Of a stretch of DNA of 9,640 bases, positions 1 through 6,246 are shown in pieces (positions within the stretch are counted from its first letter, which is position 1; each line of letters opens with the position of its first letter). A program made the translations under genes and the position numbers. Source of the stretch: Pseudomonadota bacterium (GTDB lineage: Bacteria > Pseudomonadota > Alphaproteobacteria > Rhizobiales > Xanthobacteraceae). The notes beneath the pieces were generated by a model. That model was not told the origin of the DNA. It saw only the letters and a program-made list of their open reading frames with translations, and did no database searches. The DNA is taken from contig JAEZEY010000428.1 in the NCBI GenBank assembly GCA_023432845.1, forward strand, positions 1 to 9,640, given 5' to 3'.

Positions 1-1069
1 GCTTGGCGTCGCGACCCTTTGCAACAGTCTCGAAATAGTCGGCGATCTCCCGCTCGGCGACCAGATGGCCGGCGTCGTAAGCCGACAGGCCGAGATCGCG
101 GATGAAGCGGGCCTTCTTCTCATCCGGCAGTTCGGGGAGCGCCGCTTTCAGCCCCTCGACCAATTCGGCGCTGAGTTCGAGCGGCAACAGGTCGGGATCG
201 GGGAAATAGCGGTAGTCATGTGCCTCTTCCTTCGACCGCATCGAGCGCGTCTCGCCCTTGCCCGGGTCGAACAGCCGCGTCTCCTGATCGATCGAGCCCC
301 CGTCTTCGATGATCTCGATCTGCCGGCGCGCCTCGTGCTCGATGGCCTGGCCGATGAACCGGATCGAGTTCATGTTCTTGATTTCGCAGCGGGTACCGAA
401 CGGTTCGCCCGGCCGCCGCACCGAAACGTTGACGTCGGCGCGCAGGCTGGCCTTCTCCATATCGCCGTCGCAGGTGCCGAGATAGCGCAGGATCGAGCGC
501 AGCTTGGTCAGGAAGGCCATCGCTTCGTCGGACGAGCGCAGGTCGGGCTTCGACACGATCTCCATCAGCGCGACGCCGGAGCGGTTGAGATCGACCGCCG
601 ACATCGATGGATGCCGGTCGTGGACGCTCTTGCCGGCGTCCTGTTCCAGATGCAGGCGTTCGATGCCGACGGTAACGGCCTCGCCGTTGTCGAGATCGAC
701 CACGACCTCGCCCTCGCCGACCACCGGCTGCTTGTACTGGCTGATCTGGTAGCCCTGTGGCAGGTCGGGATAGAAGTAGTTCTTGCGGTCGAATACCGAG
801 CGGAGATTGATCTGCGCCTTCAGTCCGAGGCCGGTGCGCACCGCCTGACGGACGCATTCCTCATTGATCACCGGCAGCATGCCGGGCATGGCGGCATCGA
901 CCAGCGAGACATGGCTGTTCGGGGCGCCGCCGAATTCGGTCGAGGCACCGGAAAACAGCTTGGACTTCGAGGCCACCTGGGCATGGACCTCCATGCCGAT
1001 GACCACTTCCCAGTCGCCGGTTGCGCCTTTGATGAGCTTGGAGGGCTTCTGCTGCACGTTCATGGCCAT
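1..1069 (-). CDS. gatB: Asp/Glu-tRNA amidotransferase subunit B (partial, C-terminus off the left edge)
   Basis: GatB is the tRNA-binding kinase subunit of the cytoplasmic GatCAB complex. It phosphorylates the side chain of Glu-tRNAGln or Asp-tRNAAsn so that ammonia from GatA can amidate it. About 356 codons are present, in one unbroken minus-strand frame. The N-terminal cradle domain is clear: WEVVIGMEVHAQ (residues 20-31), a typical MPGMLPVIN stretch (61-69), YFYPDLPQGYQISQY (98-112) and the GatB signature LEQDAGKSVH (141-150). The C-terminal helical and YqeY-like tail region lies outside the window. The start chosen is ATG at 1069, with a GGGGGG run about 7 nt upstream. A second ATG, two codons in at 1063, is also possible. 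The gene follows the SnoaL-like gene by 51 bp on the same strand and is probably co-transcribed with it. The identity is secure; only the exact start is uncertain. Confidence 0.96.
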   Translation of the reverse strand, partial: MAMNVQQKPSKLIKGATGDWEVVIGMEVHAQVASKSKLFSGASTEFGGAPNSHVSLVDAAMPGMLPVINEECVRQAVRTGLGLKAQINLRSVFDRKNYFYPDLPQGYQISQYKQPVVGEGEVVVDLDNGEAVTVGIERLHLEQDAGKSVHDRHPSMSAVDLNRSGVALMEIVSKPDLRSSDEAMAFLTKLRSILRYLGTCDGDMEKASLRADVNVSVRRPGEPFGTRCEIKNMNSIRFIGQAIEHEARRQIEIIEDGGSIDQETRLFDPGKGETRSMRSKEEAHDYRYFPDPDLLPLELSAELVEGLKAALPELPDEKKARFIRDLGLSAYDAGHLVAEREIADYFETVAKGRDAK

Positions 1070-1120
1070 CGTCGTACCCCCCGCCGGGGCGGCGGGCAAG
1101 ATGGCCAATCGCAGCGGGTT

Positions 1121-1540
1121 TCAGACGTCGATGTCAAAGCCGAGCACCTGTTCGGCGGCGTCGAAGCTGTCGGTGTAACCGCGGTATTCGACCATCTTGC
1201 CGTCCCTGAACCGGCTGAAGCTCGCCAGTTGCGACGTCACTGAGCGGCCGGTCGAGCGCATCACCACTTCGATCTCGGCGACGGTGGCGGCGCGGTCGCC
1301 ATCGGCGAGAATGACCGGCACCTCATATTTGGCGATCGTGAACTGCTGGTACACGCCCAGCAGGCTCGCCAGCACTTCGGACTTGCCGCGCCGCTTCCCG
1401 GCGAAGGGAAACACCAGCAGCGGCGCATAGAGCACCCAATCGATATCGTCGTCGTAACGCGCCACCAAGCGCTCATGATCGCCGCGCTTGAAGGCATCAG
1501 TCATATCGATCAGCGCAGCGCGTGTTTCGTCGGTCGTCAC
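1121..1540 (-). CDS. SnoaL / NTF2-like small protein between gatA and gatB
   Basis: This 139-aa protein has the size and pattern of the SnoaL-like, NTF2-fold superfamily. An N-terminal helix (ALIDMTDAFKRGDHERLVARY) leads into a short acidic DDDIDWVLY segment, and then a curved sheet of alternating hydrophobic strands. The sheet ends in SFSRFRDGKMVEYRGYTDS, a common motif of the family. Members are small cone-shaped proteins that act as isomerases, hydrolases or plain ligand binders. The substrate cannot be read from the sequence. The start chosen is GTG at 1540, because the extra 31 residues of the longer open frame are Arg/Pro-rich and not family-like. The possible ribosome binding site (GGGGG, about 10 nt upstream) lies inside a terminator-like hairpin. 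The gene sits between gatA (173 bp away) and gatB (51 bp away), but nothing in it suggests an amidotransferase function. Confidence 0.8.
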   Translation of the reverse strand: MTTDETRAALIDMTDAFKRGDHERLVARYDDDIDWVLYAPLLVFPFAGKRRGKSEVLASLLGVYQQFTIAKYEVPVILADGDRAATVAEIEVVMRSTGRSVTSQLASFSRFRDGKMVEYRGYTDSFDAAEQVLGFDIDV

Positions 1541-1541
1541 C

Positions 1542-1583
1542 TGAAAAAGCCCCCAACACCGGCCGCCGTTCCGGCCGGGGCTT
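1542..1583 (-). terminator. Terminator-like hairpin just upstream of the SnoaL-like gene
   Basis: Read on the minus strand, an outer stem AAGCCCC / GGGGCTT (plus-strand 1577-1583 with 1547-1553) encloses an inner 5-bp GC stem (1572-1576 with 1561-1565). The outer stem runs straight into TTTTT (1548-1544). This has the form of a factor-independent terminator and could end gatA transcripts. It also contains the only candidate ribosome binding site of the SnoaL-like gene, whose GTG is 4 nt beyond the T-run. It could therefore act as an attenuator or translational block instead. The base pairing is seen directly; the function is inferred. Confidence 0.45.
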
Positions 1584-1637
1584 ATAGCCGTCCGCGCAGG
1601 CATGGAAGTCGTGAGGCCCCATCGGCGCGCCAATTCG

Positions 1638-1657
1638 CGCCGGTAGGTTAACCGGCG
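1638..1657. repeat. 7-bp inverted repeat downstream of gatA
   Basis: CGCCGGT (1638-1644) and ACCGGCG (1651-1657) form a perfect 7-bp stem with a 6-nt loop in the gap between gatA and the SnoaL-like gene. No T-run follows on either strand, so it is not a convincing intrinsic terminator. It may be an mRNA 3' end or processing hairpin. Confidence 0.35.
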
Positions 1658-1668
1658 AGCGCTGCGAA

Positions 1669-1690
1669 CATGGTTACAACGCTAACCATG
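1669..1690. repeat. 8-bp perfect inverted repeat, operator or hairpin candidate
   Basis: CATGGTTA (1669-1676) and TAACCATG (1683-1690) are perfect inverted arms around the 6-nt centre CAACGC, 23 bp past the gatA stop on the minus strand. The arms are more AT-rich than the surroundings, and the spacing would suit a dimeric DNA-binding protein. An mRNA hairpin is equally possible. No regulator is encoded nearby. Confidence 0.35.
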
Positions 1691-1713
1691 GCGTCAGCGC
1701 ATGGCTTGCGCCG

Positions 1714-3189
1714 TCACCACCACCGTTGCGCGACAAATCGCCCGGCGGCCTGCTCGATCACCTCGCCGAGCGAGAACAGAGTCTCCTCGTCGAACGGCCG
1801 GCCGATCAGCTGCAGGCCGAGCGGCAGCCCCTGCGCATCACTGCCGGCCGGCACGGCGATGCCCGGCAGGCCGGCCATGTTCACCGTCACGGTGAAGATG
1901 TCGTTGAGATACATCTCAACGGGGTCGGCGCCGCCCTTCTCGCCGATACCGAACGAGGCCGACGGCGTCGCCGGAGTCAGCATGGCGTGGATGCCCTGCG
2001 CGAAGCACTGTTCGAAGTCGCGCTTGATCAGGGTGCGCACCTTCTGCGCGCGCAGGTAATAGGCGTCATAATAGCCGGCAGACAGCACATAGGTGCCGAT
2101 CATGACGCGGCGGCGCACTTCGCCGCCGAAACCGGCGGCGCGTGTCGCCTCGTACATCCCGGTGATGTCCTTGCCATCGACACGCAGGCCGTAGCGCACG
2201 CCGTCGTAGCGCGCCAGGTTCGACGAAGCTTCAGCCGGCGCGACGATGTAATAGGCCGGCAGCGCGTATTTGGTATGCGGTAGCGATACGTCGACCAGTT
2301 CGGCGCCGGCCGCTTTGAGCCATTCGCAGCCTTGTTGCCAGATCTTCTCGATTTCGGCCGGCATGCCGTCGAGGCGATACTCTTTCGGAATGCCGATGCG
2401 CAGGCCCTTCACCGATTTGCCGACCGCGGCTTCATAGTCCGGCACGGCAATGTCGGCGCAGGTGGTGTCCTTGGCGTCGGGGCCGGCCATCGAGCGCAGC
2501 ATGATAGCGGCGTCGCGCACGGTCTTGGCCATCGGCCCCGCCTGATCGAGCGACGAGGCAAAAGCCACGATGCCCCAGCGCGAGCAGCGGCCATAAGTCG
2601 GCTTGATGCCGACGGTGCCGGTGAAGGCCGCCGGCTGGCGGATCGAGCCGCCGGTGTCGGTCGCGGTGGCGCCGAGACAAAGCTGCGCGGCGACCGCGGC
2701 GGCTGAGCCGCCGGACGAGCCGCCCGGCACCAACGGCGAGTTCGAACCCTTGCGCCGCCACGGCGATTGCACCGGGCCGAAATACGATGTCTCGTTCGAC
2801 GAGCCCATCGCGAACTCGTCGTTATTGGTCTTGCCGAGCATCACCGCGCCGTCGCGCCAGAGCTGGGACGTGACGGTCGACTCGTACGTCGGCACGAAGT
2901 TGTCGAGGATATGTGAGCATGCCGTGGTGCGCACGCCCTTGGTGCAGAACAGATCCTTGATGGCGAGCGGGATGCCCTCGAGTGGACCCGCTTCTCCCTT
3001 TGAGAGGCGCGCATCGGAGGCTTTCGCCATCGCCGTCGCCTGCTCCGGTGTCTCCAGCACGAAGGCATTGAGCGAGCGCGCCTTCTCGATCGCACTAAGA
3101 TGCGCGGCGGTCAGTTCGGCCGAGCTCAGGTCTTTCTTGCGCAGGCGATCGCGCGCGTCGGCAAGGGTCAGCGTGGTCAGTTCGGTCAT
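1714..3189 (-). CDS. gatA: Asp/Glu-tRNA amidotransferase subunit A
   Basis: GatA is the glutaminase subunit of GatCAB. It hydrolyses glutamine and passes the ammonia through a channel to GatB. The 491-aa length is normal for the family. The amidase-signature triad is visible: Lys78 in GIPLAIKD, Ser158 in VPGGSSGGSA and Ser182 in DTGGSIRQP. The two serines are 24 residues apart, as in other amidase-signature enzymes. The C-terminal segment NMAGLPGIAVPAG is also typical. The start is ATG at 3189, which overlaps the stop of the preceding small ORF as ATGA. A five-residue extension upstream is open but lies inside that ORF. No Shine-Dalgarno sequence is visible before this ATG, so translation probably depends on coupling to the upstream ORF. 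No disruption is seen. Confidence 0.97.
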   Translation of the reverse strand: MTELTTLTLADARDRLRKKDLSSAELTAAHLSAIEKARSLNAFVLETPEQATAMAKASDARLSKGEAGPLEGIPLAIKDLFCTKGVRTTACSHILDNFVPTYESTVTSQLWRDGAVMLGKTNNDEFAMGSSNETSYFGPVQSPWRRKGSNSPLVPGGSSGGSAAAVAAQLCLGATATDTGGSIRQPAAFTGTVGIKPTYGRCSRWGIVAFASSLDQAGPMAKTVRDAAIMLRSMAGPDAKDTTCADIAVPDYEAAVGKSVKGLRIGIPKEYRLDGMPAEIEKIWQQGCEWLKAAGAELVDVSLPHTKYALPAYYIVAPAEASSNLARYDGVRYGLRVDGKDITGMYEATRAAGFGGEVRRRVMIGTYVLSAGYYDAYYLRAQKVRTLIKRDFEQCFAQGIHAMLTPATPSASFGIGEKGGADPVEMYLNDIFTVTVNMAGLPGIAVPAGSDAQGLPLGLQLIGRPFDEETLFSLGEVIEQAAGRFVAQRWW

Positions 3190-3422
3190 TGCGGGCTGTC
3201 GCACTCGAATTTGGACTTCAGCGCCGCGATTTCGGCTGGCGAGCGCTGGCGGATGATGTAGCTGCCGTCGGGCTGCGGATCACGGTAGATCTCGCCGGGC
3301 AGTGGCAGGCCCATGGTGCGCAGATCGTCGATCGTGTGCCCATCAGGCAGCACGCCGGTGGAGATGACATTGATCATCTCCCAGCGGGCCTCCAGTTCGC
3401 CCTGCTCGCAGGCCAGACACAT
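3186..3422 (-). CDS. Small Cys-containing protein of unknown function between gatC and gatA
   Basis: This is a 78-aa protein that I cannot assign to a named family. It begins MCLACEQGE, a CxxC pair at residues 2 and 5, with a third cysteine near the C-terminus (KFECDSPQ). It has no signal peptide or membrane segment. The middle is Pro/Asp-rich (GVLPDGHTIDDLRTMGLPLPGEI, here in two parts: GVLPDGHTIDDL and RTMGLPLPGEI). It is likely a real gene for three reasons. Its ATG follows the gatC stop with no spacer, and an AAGGTGATC ribosome binding sequence lies in the last gatC codons (3429-3437). It also ends in an ATGA overlap with gatA, which itself lacks a visible ribosome binding site. The cysteines could bind a metal, but that is inference. 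Small rhizobial proteins with a similar MCxAC start exist from memory, without a known function. Confidence 0.75.
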   Translation of the reverse strand: MCLACEQGELEARWEMINVISTGVLPDGHTIDDLRTMGLPLPGEIYRDPQPDGSYIIRQRSPAEIAALKSKFECDSPQ

Positions 3423-3710
3423 TTACTCGATCACCTTCGGCACCATGTAGAAGTTGTCTTCGCTCTTCGGCGCGTTCGACAGCACGGCCTCGGGATCGTC
3501 GCCGTCGGTGACAGCATCGGTCCGCTGCTTCATGGCCATCGGCGTCACCGAGGTCATCGGCTCGACGCCCTCGACATTGACCTCGCCGAGTTGCTCGACG
3601 AAGGCCAGGATGGCGTTGAGTTCACCCTTGAGGTGCTCCACCTCGTCATCCTTGACCGCGATGCGGGCGAGACGGGCGATGCGGCGAACGGTGTCGGCGT
3701 CGACGGACAT
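3423..3710 (-). CDS. gatC: Asp/Glu-tRNA amidotransferase subunit C
   Basis: GatC is the small subunit that wraps around and stabilises the GatA-GatB interface. The protein is 95 aa, the usual size. It carries the family hallmarks: VRRIARLARIAV at the N-terminus, a central helix with LNAILAFVEQL, the VEGVEPMTSV segment, and a C-terminal NFYMVPKVIE. It is the first gene of the gat cluster here. The start is ATG at 3710, although only a weak purine stretch lies upstream. A promoter-like element sits 63 bp further out. Its last codons double as the ribosome binding site of the next ORF. Confidence 0.97.
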   Translation of the reverse strand: MSVDADTVRRIARLARIAVKDDEVEHLKGELNAILAFVEQLGEVNVEGVEPMTSVTPMAMKQRTDAVTDGDDPEAVLSNAPKSEDNFYMVPKVIE

Positions 3711-3772
3711 TGAAATCGCTACGTTTTTTGGCGGCTGTCAGGCCTCGGGCGCGCCGAAGCGGCGTCCCGCGC

Positions 3773-3801
3773 GTATAGCAGAGGCGCCGAATTGGCGGCA
3801 A
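3773..3801 (-). promoter_or_regulatory. Putative housekeeping promoter of the gatC cluster
   Basis: On the minus strand, TTGCCG (3801-3796) is followed after exactly 17 bp by CTATAC (3778-3773). This fits the alphaproteobacterial sigma-70 pattern of a TTG-rich -35 and a CTATAx -10. It would place the transcript start near 3766, with a leader of about 55 nt before gatC. The -35 overlaps one arm of a 7-bp inverted repeat (3796-3802 with 3816-3822) just beyond the stop of the upstream gene. The hexamers are seen in the sequence; promoter activity is inferred. Confidence 0.45.
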
Positions 3802-3826
3802 CCGGCGTTCGGGACGTTGCCGGCCC

Positions 3827-5062
3827 CTAGCCGCGCTGGTTTTCGACCACCGTCCAGCCCAGCGCCTTGAGCTGCTTCTTGGCGAGCGCGGTGGCGGTCC
3901 CGGTGATGCGGATTTCACCGCGCGACTTGGCCACCAGTTCGTTGCGCGCCTTGGTGAAAGCATTCAGCCGCGCTGCGGTGTCCGGCGTCCACGACAGCGC
4001 ATCGAGCGGCGCCACCGTGACGAAGCGACCATCCTTCGCGACCAGGAAAGGCAGGCCGCCGAGTGTGATGACATGCCGGTAGCCGGGATGGCGCTTGTAT
4101 TCGGCGGCCAGCAGTTCGGCCTGGCGGCGCATGAAATAGGCATTGGCGCGCTCGTCGGCGGCGGCCGCGGCGTCGAAGAACACCGCCCGGCCCTGCACCG
4201 TCTTCATGCTGTCGATGGCCGCGACCATCGCCGCCATGTCGATCGGCGTGTAGTTGCGGTTGGCGAGTAGGCTTTCGGTGATCTCAGGCGAGACGTCCAT
4301 CTCCAACAGCTTCTTGCGATTGAGATCGAGGATCTGCGCCGCTGTGTATTGGCGCGCCAGATCCTGGATGGAGATGTCGTTGAGCTTGTTCGCCGTCGAC
4401 AGGTTGGAGACAACGATGCCGGCTGCGCCCGGCACCGCCAGCAGCGCGCCGCGCACGGCGAGGCCGCCGAGCGCCGCGGCTTCCGCCAATTGCTTGAGCT
4501 TGGCATCCAATGGCGGATAGTCCGTATAGGGATCGACGCCATAGGTCGCGGCGAGCGAACGGCGTTCCTCGGTAACGCCGAGCAAGCTCGCCAGCGCATT
4601 GTCTTGCGTCTTTCCGGCATTGCTGATGCCGGCGCCAAGGCGGCTGAACATGCCACCAATGCCCGACAGTGTGCCTTCTATCGTGCCGACCGGATTGCTG
4701 ATGAGACGGCCGGTATATTTCAGCGGGCTTAGCCCGGCATTCGCCAGCGATGTCACAAAAGTATTGGAACCCGACACCTTCTCGAGCGCGGCCAGCGCGC
4801 GCAGTTCGTTGATACGCATATGCGCCATCTGATCGCCCGGCGCGACGGTCTCGCCATAGGGTGTCTCGATATCGTAGACGCGCAGGAAGCCGTCGCTGCG
4901 CACCGGCGAGCGCACGGTGTAGTTATCACCGGCGCGAACAATGCTCTTGATCTGTGCCGCATTGAACGACGGCGGCGCCTCATAGGTCTGGGCCAGAGCG
5001 GCGGAAGGCAGGGCCAGCACGATCGGCAAGGCCACACGGCAAAGCCGTTGCGCGACAGTCAT
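3827..5062 (-). CDS. Predicted exported protein of unknown family
   Basis: This 411-aa protein was not recognised. It has a good Sec signal peptide: a basic start (MTVAQRLCR), a hydrophobic core (VALPIVLALPSAALA) and a likely cleavage site after ALA at residue 24, so it probably acts in the periplasm. The mature part has a Gly/Ala-rich hydrophobic stretch near residues 190-225 (ALGGLAVRGALLAVPGAAGI) that might be membrane-embedded or a buried helical hairpin. It is followed by long amphipathic helices (ISIQDLARQYTAAQILDLNR). A C-terminal region near residues 385-410 (IRITGTATALAKKQLKALGW) ends in a positively charged helix. No catalytic motif or repeat is evident. The start ATG at 5062 has a strong GGGAGGA ribosome binding site about 6 nt upstream. 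The gene is divergent from ruvX and lies upstream of gatC on the same strand, 116 bp away. Codon use matches its neighbours. Confidence 0.85.
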   Translation of the reverse strand: MTVAQRLCRVALPIVLALPSAALAQTYEAPPSFNAAQIKSIVRAGDNYTVRSPVRSDGFLRVYDIETPYGETVAPGDQMAHMRINELRALAALEKVSGSNTFVTSLANAGLSPLKYTGRLISNPVGTIEGTLSGIGGMFSRLGAGISNAGKTQDNALASLLGVTEERRSLAATYGVDPYTDYPPLDAKLKQLAEAAALGGLAVRGALLAVPGAAGIVVSNLSTANKLNDISIQDLARQYTAAQILDLNRKKLLEMDVSPEITESLLANRNYTPIDMAAMVAAIDSMKTVQGRAVFFDAAAAADERANAYFMRRQAELLAAEYKRHPGYRHVITLGGLPFLVAKDGRFVTVAPLDALSWTPDTAARLNAFTKARNELVAKSRGEIRITGTATALAKKQLKALGWTVVENQRG

Positions 5063-5179
5063 CTCTATCCTCCCCCCGTGAATCCGAATCCAAGTTTCGC
5101 ATTATCGGCCGCCGAGACCAAGCACGGGATACCGTCGCATGGTGCGCAGCCAGTTCGCCCATGCTAGGTGATGCGGCCA

Positions 5180-5668
5180 ATGTCCGGTCAAACCGCCCCC
5201 ATTCTGCCCCTGGTCGACGCGGCGCCCCATTTCGGCCCACGTGGCGCGCTGCTCGGGCTCGATCTCGGCACCAAGACCATCGGCGTTGCGGTCAGCGATC
5301 CCGATCGCAAGCTCGCCACCGGGGTCGAGACCATCGCCCGCAAGCAGTTCACCGCCGACGCACAGCGCCTGCTGGCGCTCGCCGCCGAACGCAACGTCAC
5401 CGGACTGGTGCTTGGCCTGCCGATCAACATGGACGGATCGGAGGGCCCCCGCGCCCAATCGACACGCGCCTTTGCCCGTAATCTGGCGAAGCTGACCGCC
5501 TTGCCGATCGCGCTATGGGACGAGCGGCTGTCCACCGCAGCAGTGGAGCGCGGCCTGATCGAGGCCGACATGCGCCGCGACCGCCGCGCCCAAGTAATCG
5601 ACCAGCACGCCGCCATGTTCATCCTGCAGGGCGCCTTGGACCGGCTGGCCGTGCTGGCGCGCTCCTGA
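5180..5668 (+). CDS. ruvX: RuvX/YqgF-type RNase H-fold nuclease (pre-16S rRNA processing)
   Basis: RuvX (YqgF) is a small cytoplasmic RNase H-fold protein linked to maturation of the 16S rRNA 5' end; in older annotation it is called a putative Holliday junction resolvase. The protein is 162 aa. It shows the family motifs LGLDLGTKTIGVAVSD (residues 25-40, acidic Asp28), LVLGLPINMDGSEGPRA (77-92), LWDERLSTAAVE (112-123) and a late VIDQHAA with Asp141. The start is set at ATG 5180, because AGGTGAT (5166-5172) lies at ideal spacing before it. GTG 5168 and ATG 5171 are in frame but would overlap that site. The gene appears to be monocistronic: it is divergent from the exported protein and ends at a hairpin terminator. 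Confidence 0.94.
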   Translation: MSGQTAPILPLVDAAPHFGPRGALLGLDLGTKTIGVAVSDPDRKLATGVETIARKQFTADAQRLLALAAERNVTGLVLGLPINMDGSEGPRAQSTRAFARNLAKLTALPIALWDERLSTAAVERGLIEADMRRDRRAQVIDQHAAMFILQGALDRLAVLARS

Positions 5669-5677
5669 CCAAAGAAA

Positions 5678-5702
5678 AAGGCGGACACCACGTGTCCGCC
5701 TT
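5678..5702 (-). terminator. Intrinsic terminator shared by two convergent genes
   Basis: A perfect 11-bp stem, AAGGCGGACAC (5678-5688) and GTGTCCGCCTT (5692-5702), closes a 3-nt loop. On the minus strand the stem is followed by TTTTTCTTT (5679-5671), which makes a classic terminator for the small gene ending at 5727. It starts 9 nt after the ruvX stop, so it may also end ruvX transcripts, though the plus-strand T-run is poor. Confidence 0.85.
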
Positions 5703-5726
5703 CCTCAAAGTCAGTCCGCGCGAGGC

Positions 5727-6083
5727 TTACTGGTTGCCGCAGGGACGATAGTTCGTCGAACCCGGCGAGCCGCCGCACTGGCTGCTGCTCCCGCCACGAT
5801 AGTGGTAGCGCGGCGCCATGCGGTACGTCGGGGCCGGCTCGTAAGCATAATAGTCATCCGCGTAGCCCGGCTCGTAGGCGTAGCCCGGCTCATAATAGCG
5901 CGAGCCGTAATAGTAGTTGTTGTTGGCCGACGACGCGACCGCAGCGCCGACCAGCGCGCCGGCGCCGAAGCCGATCGCCGCCGCCGTGTTGCGGCCGTCG
6001 CGCGCTTCGCCCGGAGTCGTGGCCGCCAGGCCAACGGCGCCGGTCAGCACCGCCGCCAGCGCAAACTTTGCAAAACCATTCAT
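5727..6083 (-). CDS. Small exported Tyr/Gly-rich protein of unknown function
   Basis: This 118-aa protein begins with a clear signal peptide (MNGFAKFALAAVLTGAVGLA, cleavage probably near residues 21-27). A glycine-zipper-like hydrophobic segment, AAAIGFGAGALVGAAVA, follows and could insert into or lie along a membrane. The rest is low-complexity and very rich in tyrosine. It includes a tandem YEPGYA-YEPGYA duplication, encoded by two 18-bp units at 5861-5896 with 15 of 18 bases identical. The C-terminus has two cysteines (SSQCGG and RPCGNQ) that could form a disulfide in the periplasm. Many rhizobial genomes carry similar small envelope proteins without known roles. The ATG at 6083 has a textbook AAGGAGG 7 nt upstream, so the 57-residue upstream extension of the frame is rejected. 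The gene is divergent from pyrB and ends at a strong terminator. Confidence 0.85.
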   Translation of the reverse strand: MNGFAKFALAAVLTGAVGLAATTPGEARDGRNTAAAIGFGAGALVGAAVASSANNNYYYGSRYYEPGYAYEPGYADDYYAYEPAPTYRMAPRYHYRGGSSSQCGGSPGSTNYRPCGNQ

Positions 6084-6146
6084 CAGATGCCTCCTTTTAC
6101 CCGTTGATCGGGCGTTCCGCGGGGTCAATTCCGCAACGCGGAGCCG

Positions 6147-6156
6147 GTTCCGGAAC
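6147..6156. promoter_or_regulatory. 10-bp palindrome in the divergent gap before pyrB
   Basis: GTTCCGGAAC is a perfect 10-bp palindrome midway between the divergent start codons at 6083 and 6247. It could be a protein-binding site serving either gene. A palindrome this short in GC-rich DNA may be chance, so confidence is low. Confidence 0.2.
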
Positions 6157-6207
6157 TCCGGGTTAACGACACCGTGAGGCCCTCTTGTGGATCGGCGGGA
6201 ACCGCCC

Positions 6208-6236
6208 TTGCCGCCGCGGAACGGCGCGCCTATAGA
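6208..6236 (+). promoter_or_regulatory. Putative pyrB promoter giving a near-leaderless mRNA
   Basis: TTGCCG (6208-6213) and TATAGA (6231-6236) are separated by 17 bp. The alphaproteobacterial-style reading is CTATAG, shifted by one base. The -35 hexamer is the same as in the gatC promoter candidate. Transcription would begin about 6242-6244, only 3-5 nt before the pyrB ATG at 6247. The interval 6237-6246 has no ribosome binding site, which agrees with a leaderless or near-leaderless message. Activity is inferred. Confidence 0.45.
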
Positions 6237-6246
6237 ACTGGCTTTA

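Noticed and set aside
65..1243. 392-codon open frame on the plus strand
   Set aside because: It lies antisense to gatB and the end of the SnoaL-like gene. Its composition (Asp, His, Arg, Val-rich) is typical of a mirror frame in GC-rich DNA, and gatB is unmistakable on the other strand.
1714..3204. gatA start five codons upstream at 3204
   Set aside because: The ATG at 3189 with the ATGA overlap gives the family-like N-terminus. The upstream codons lie in the small ORF and have no ribosome binding site.
5063..5179. Promoters in the divergent gap between the 411-aa gene and ruvX
   Set aside because: AT-richer hexamers such as GATAAT are present on the minus strand but lack a partner -35 at suitable spacing, so none is reported.
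6100..6128. TTGACC on the minus strand as a -35 for the small exported protein
   Set aside because: No acceptable -10 hexamer occurs at 15-18 bp spacing (the candidates read AACGGG, CAACGG and TCAACG).
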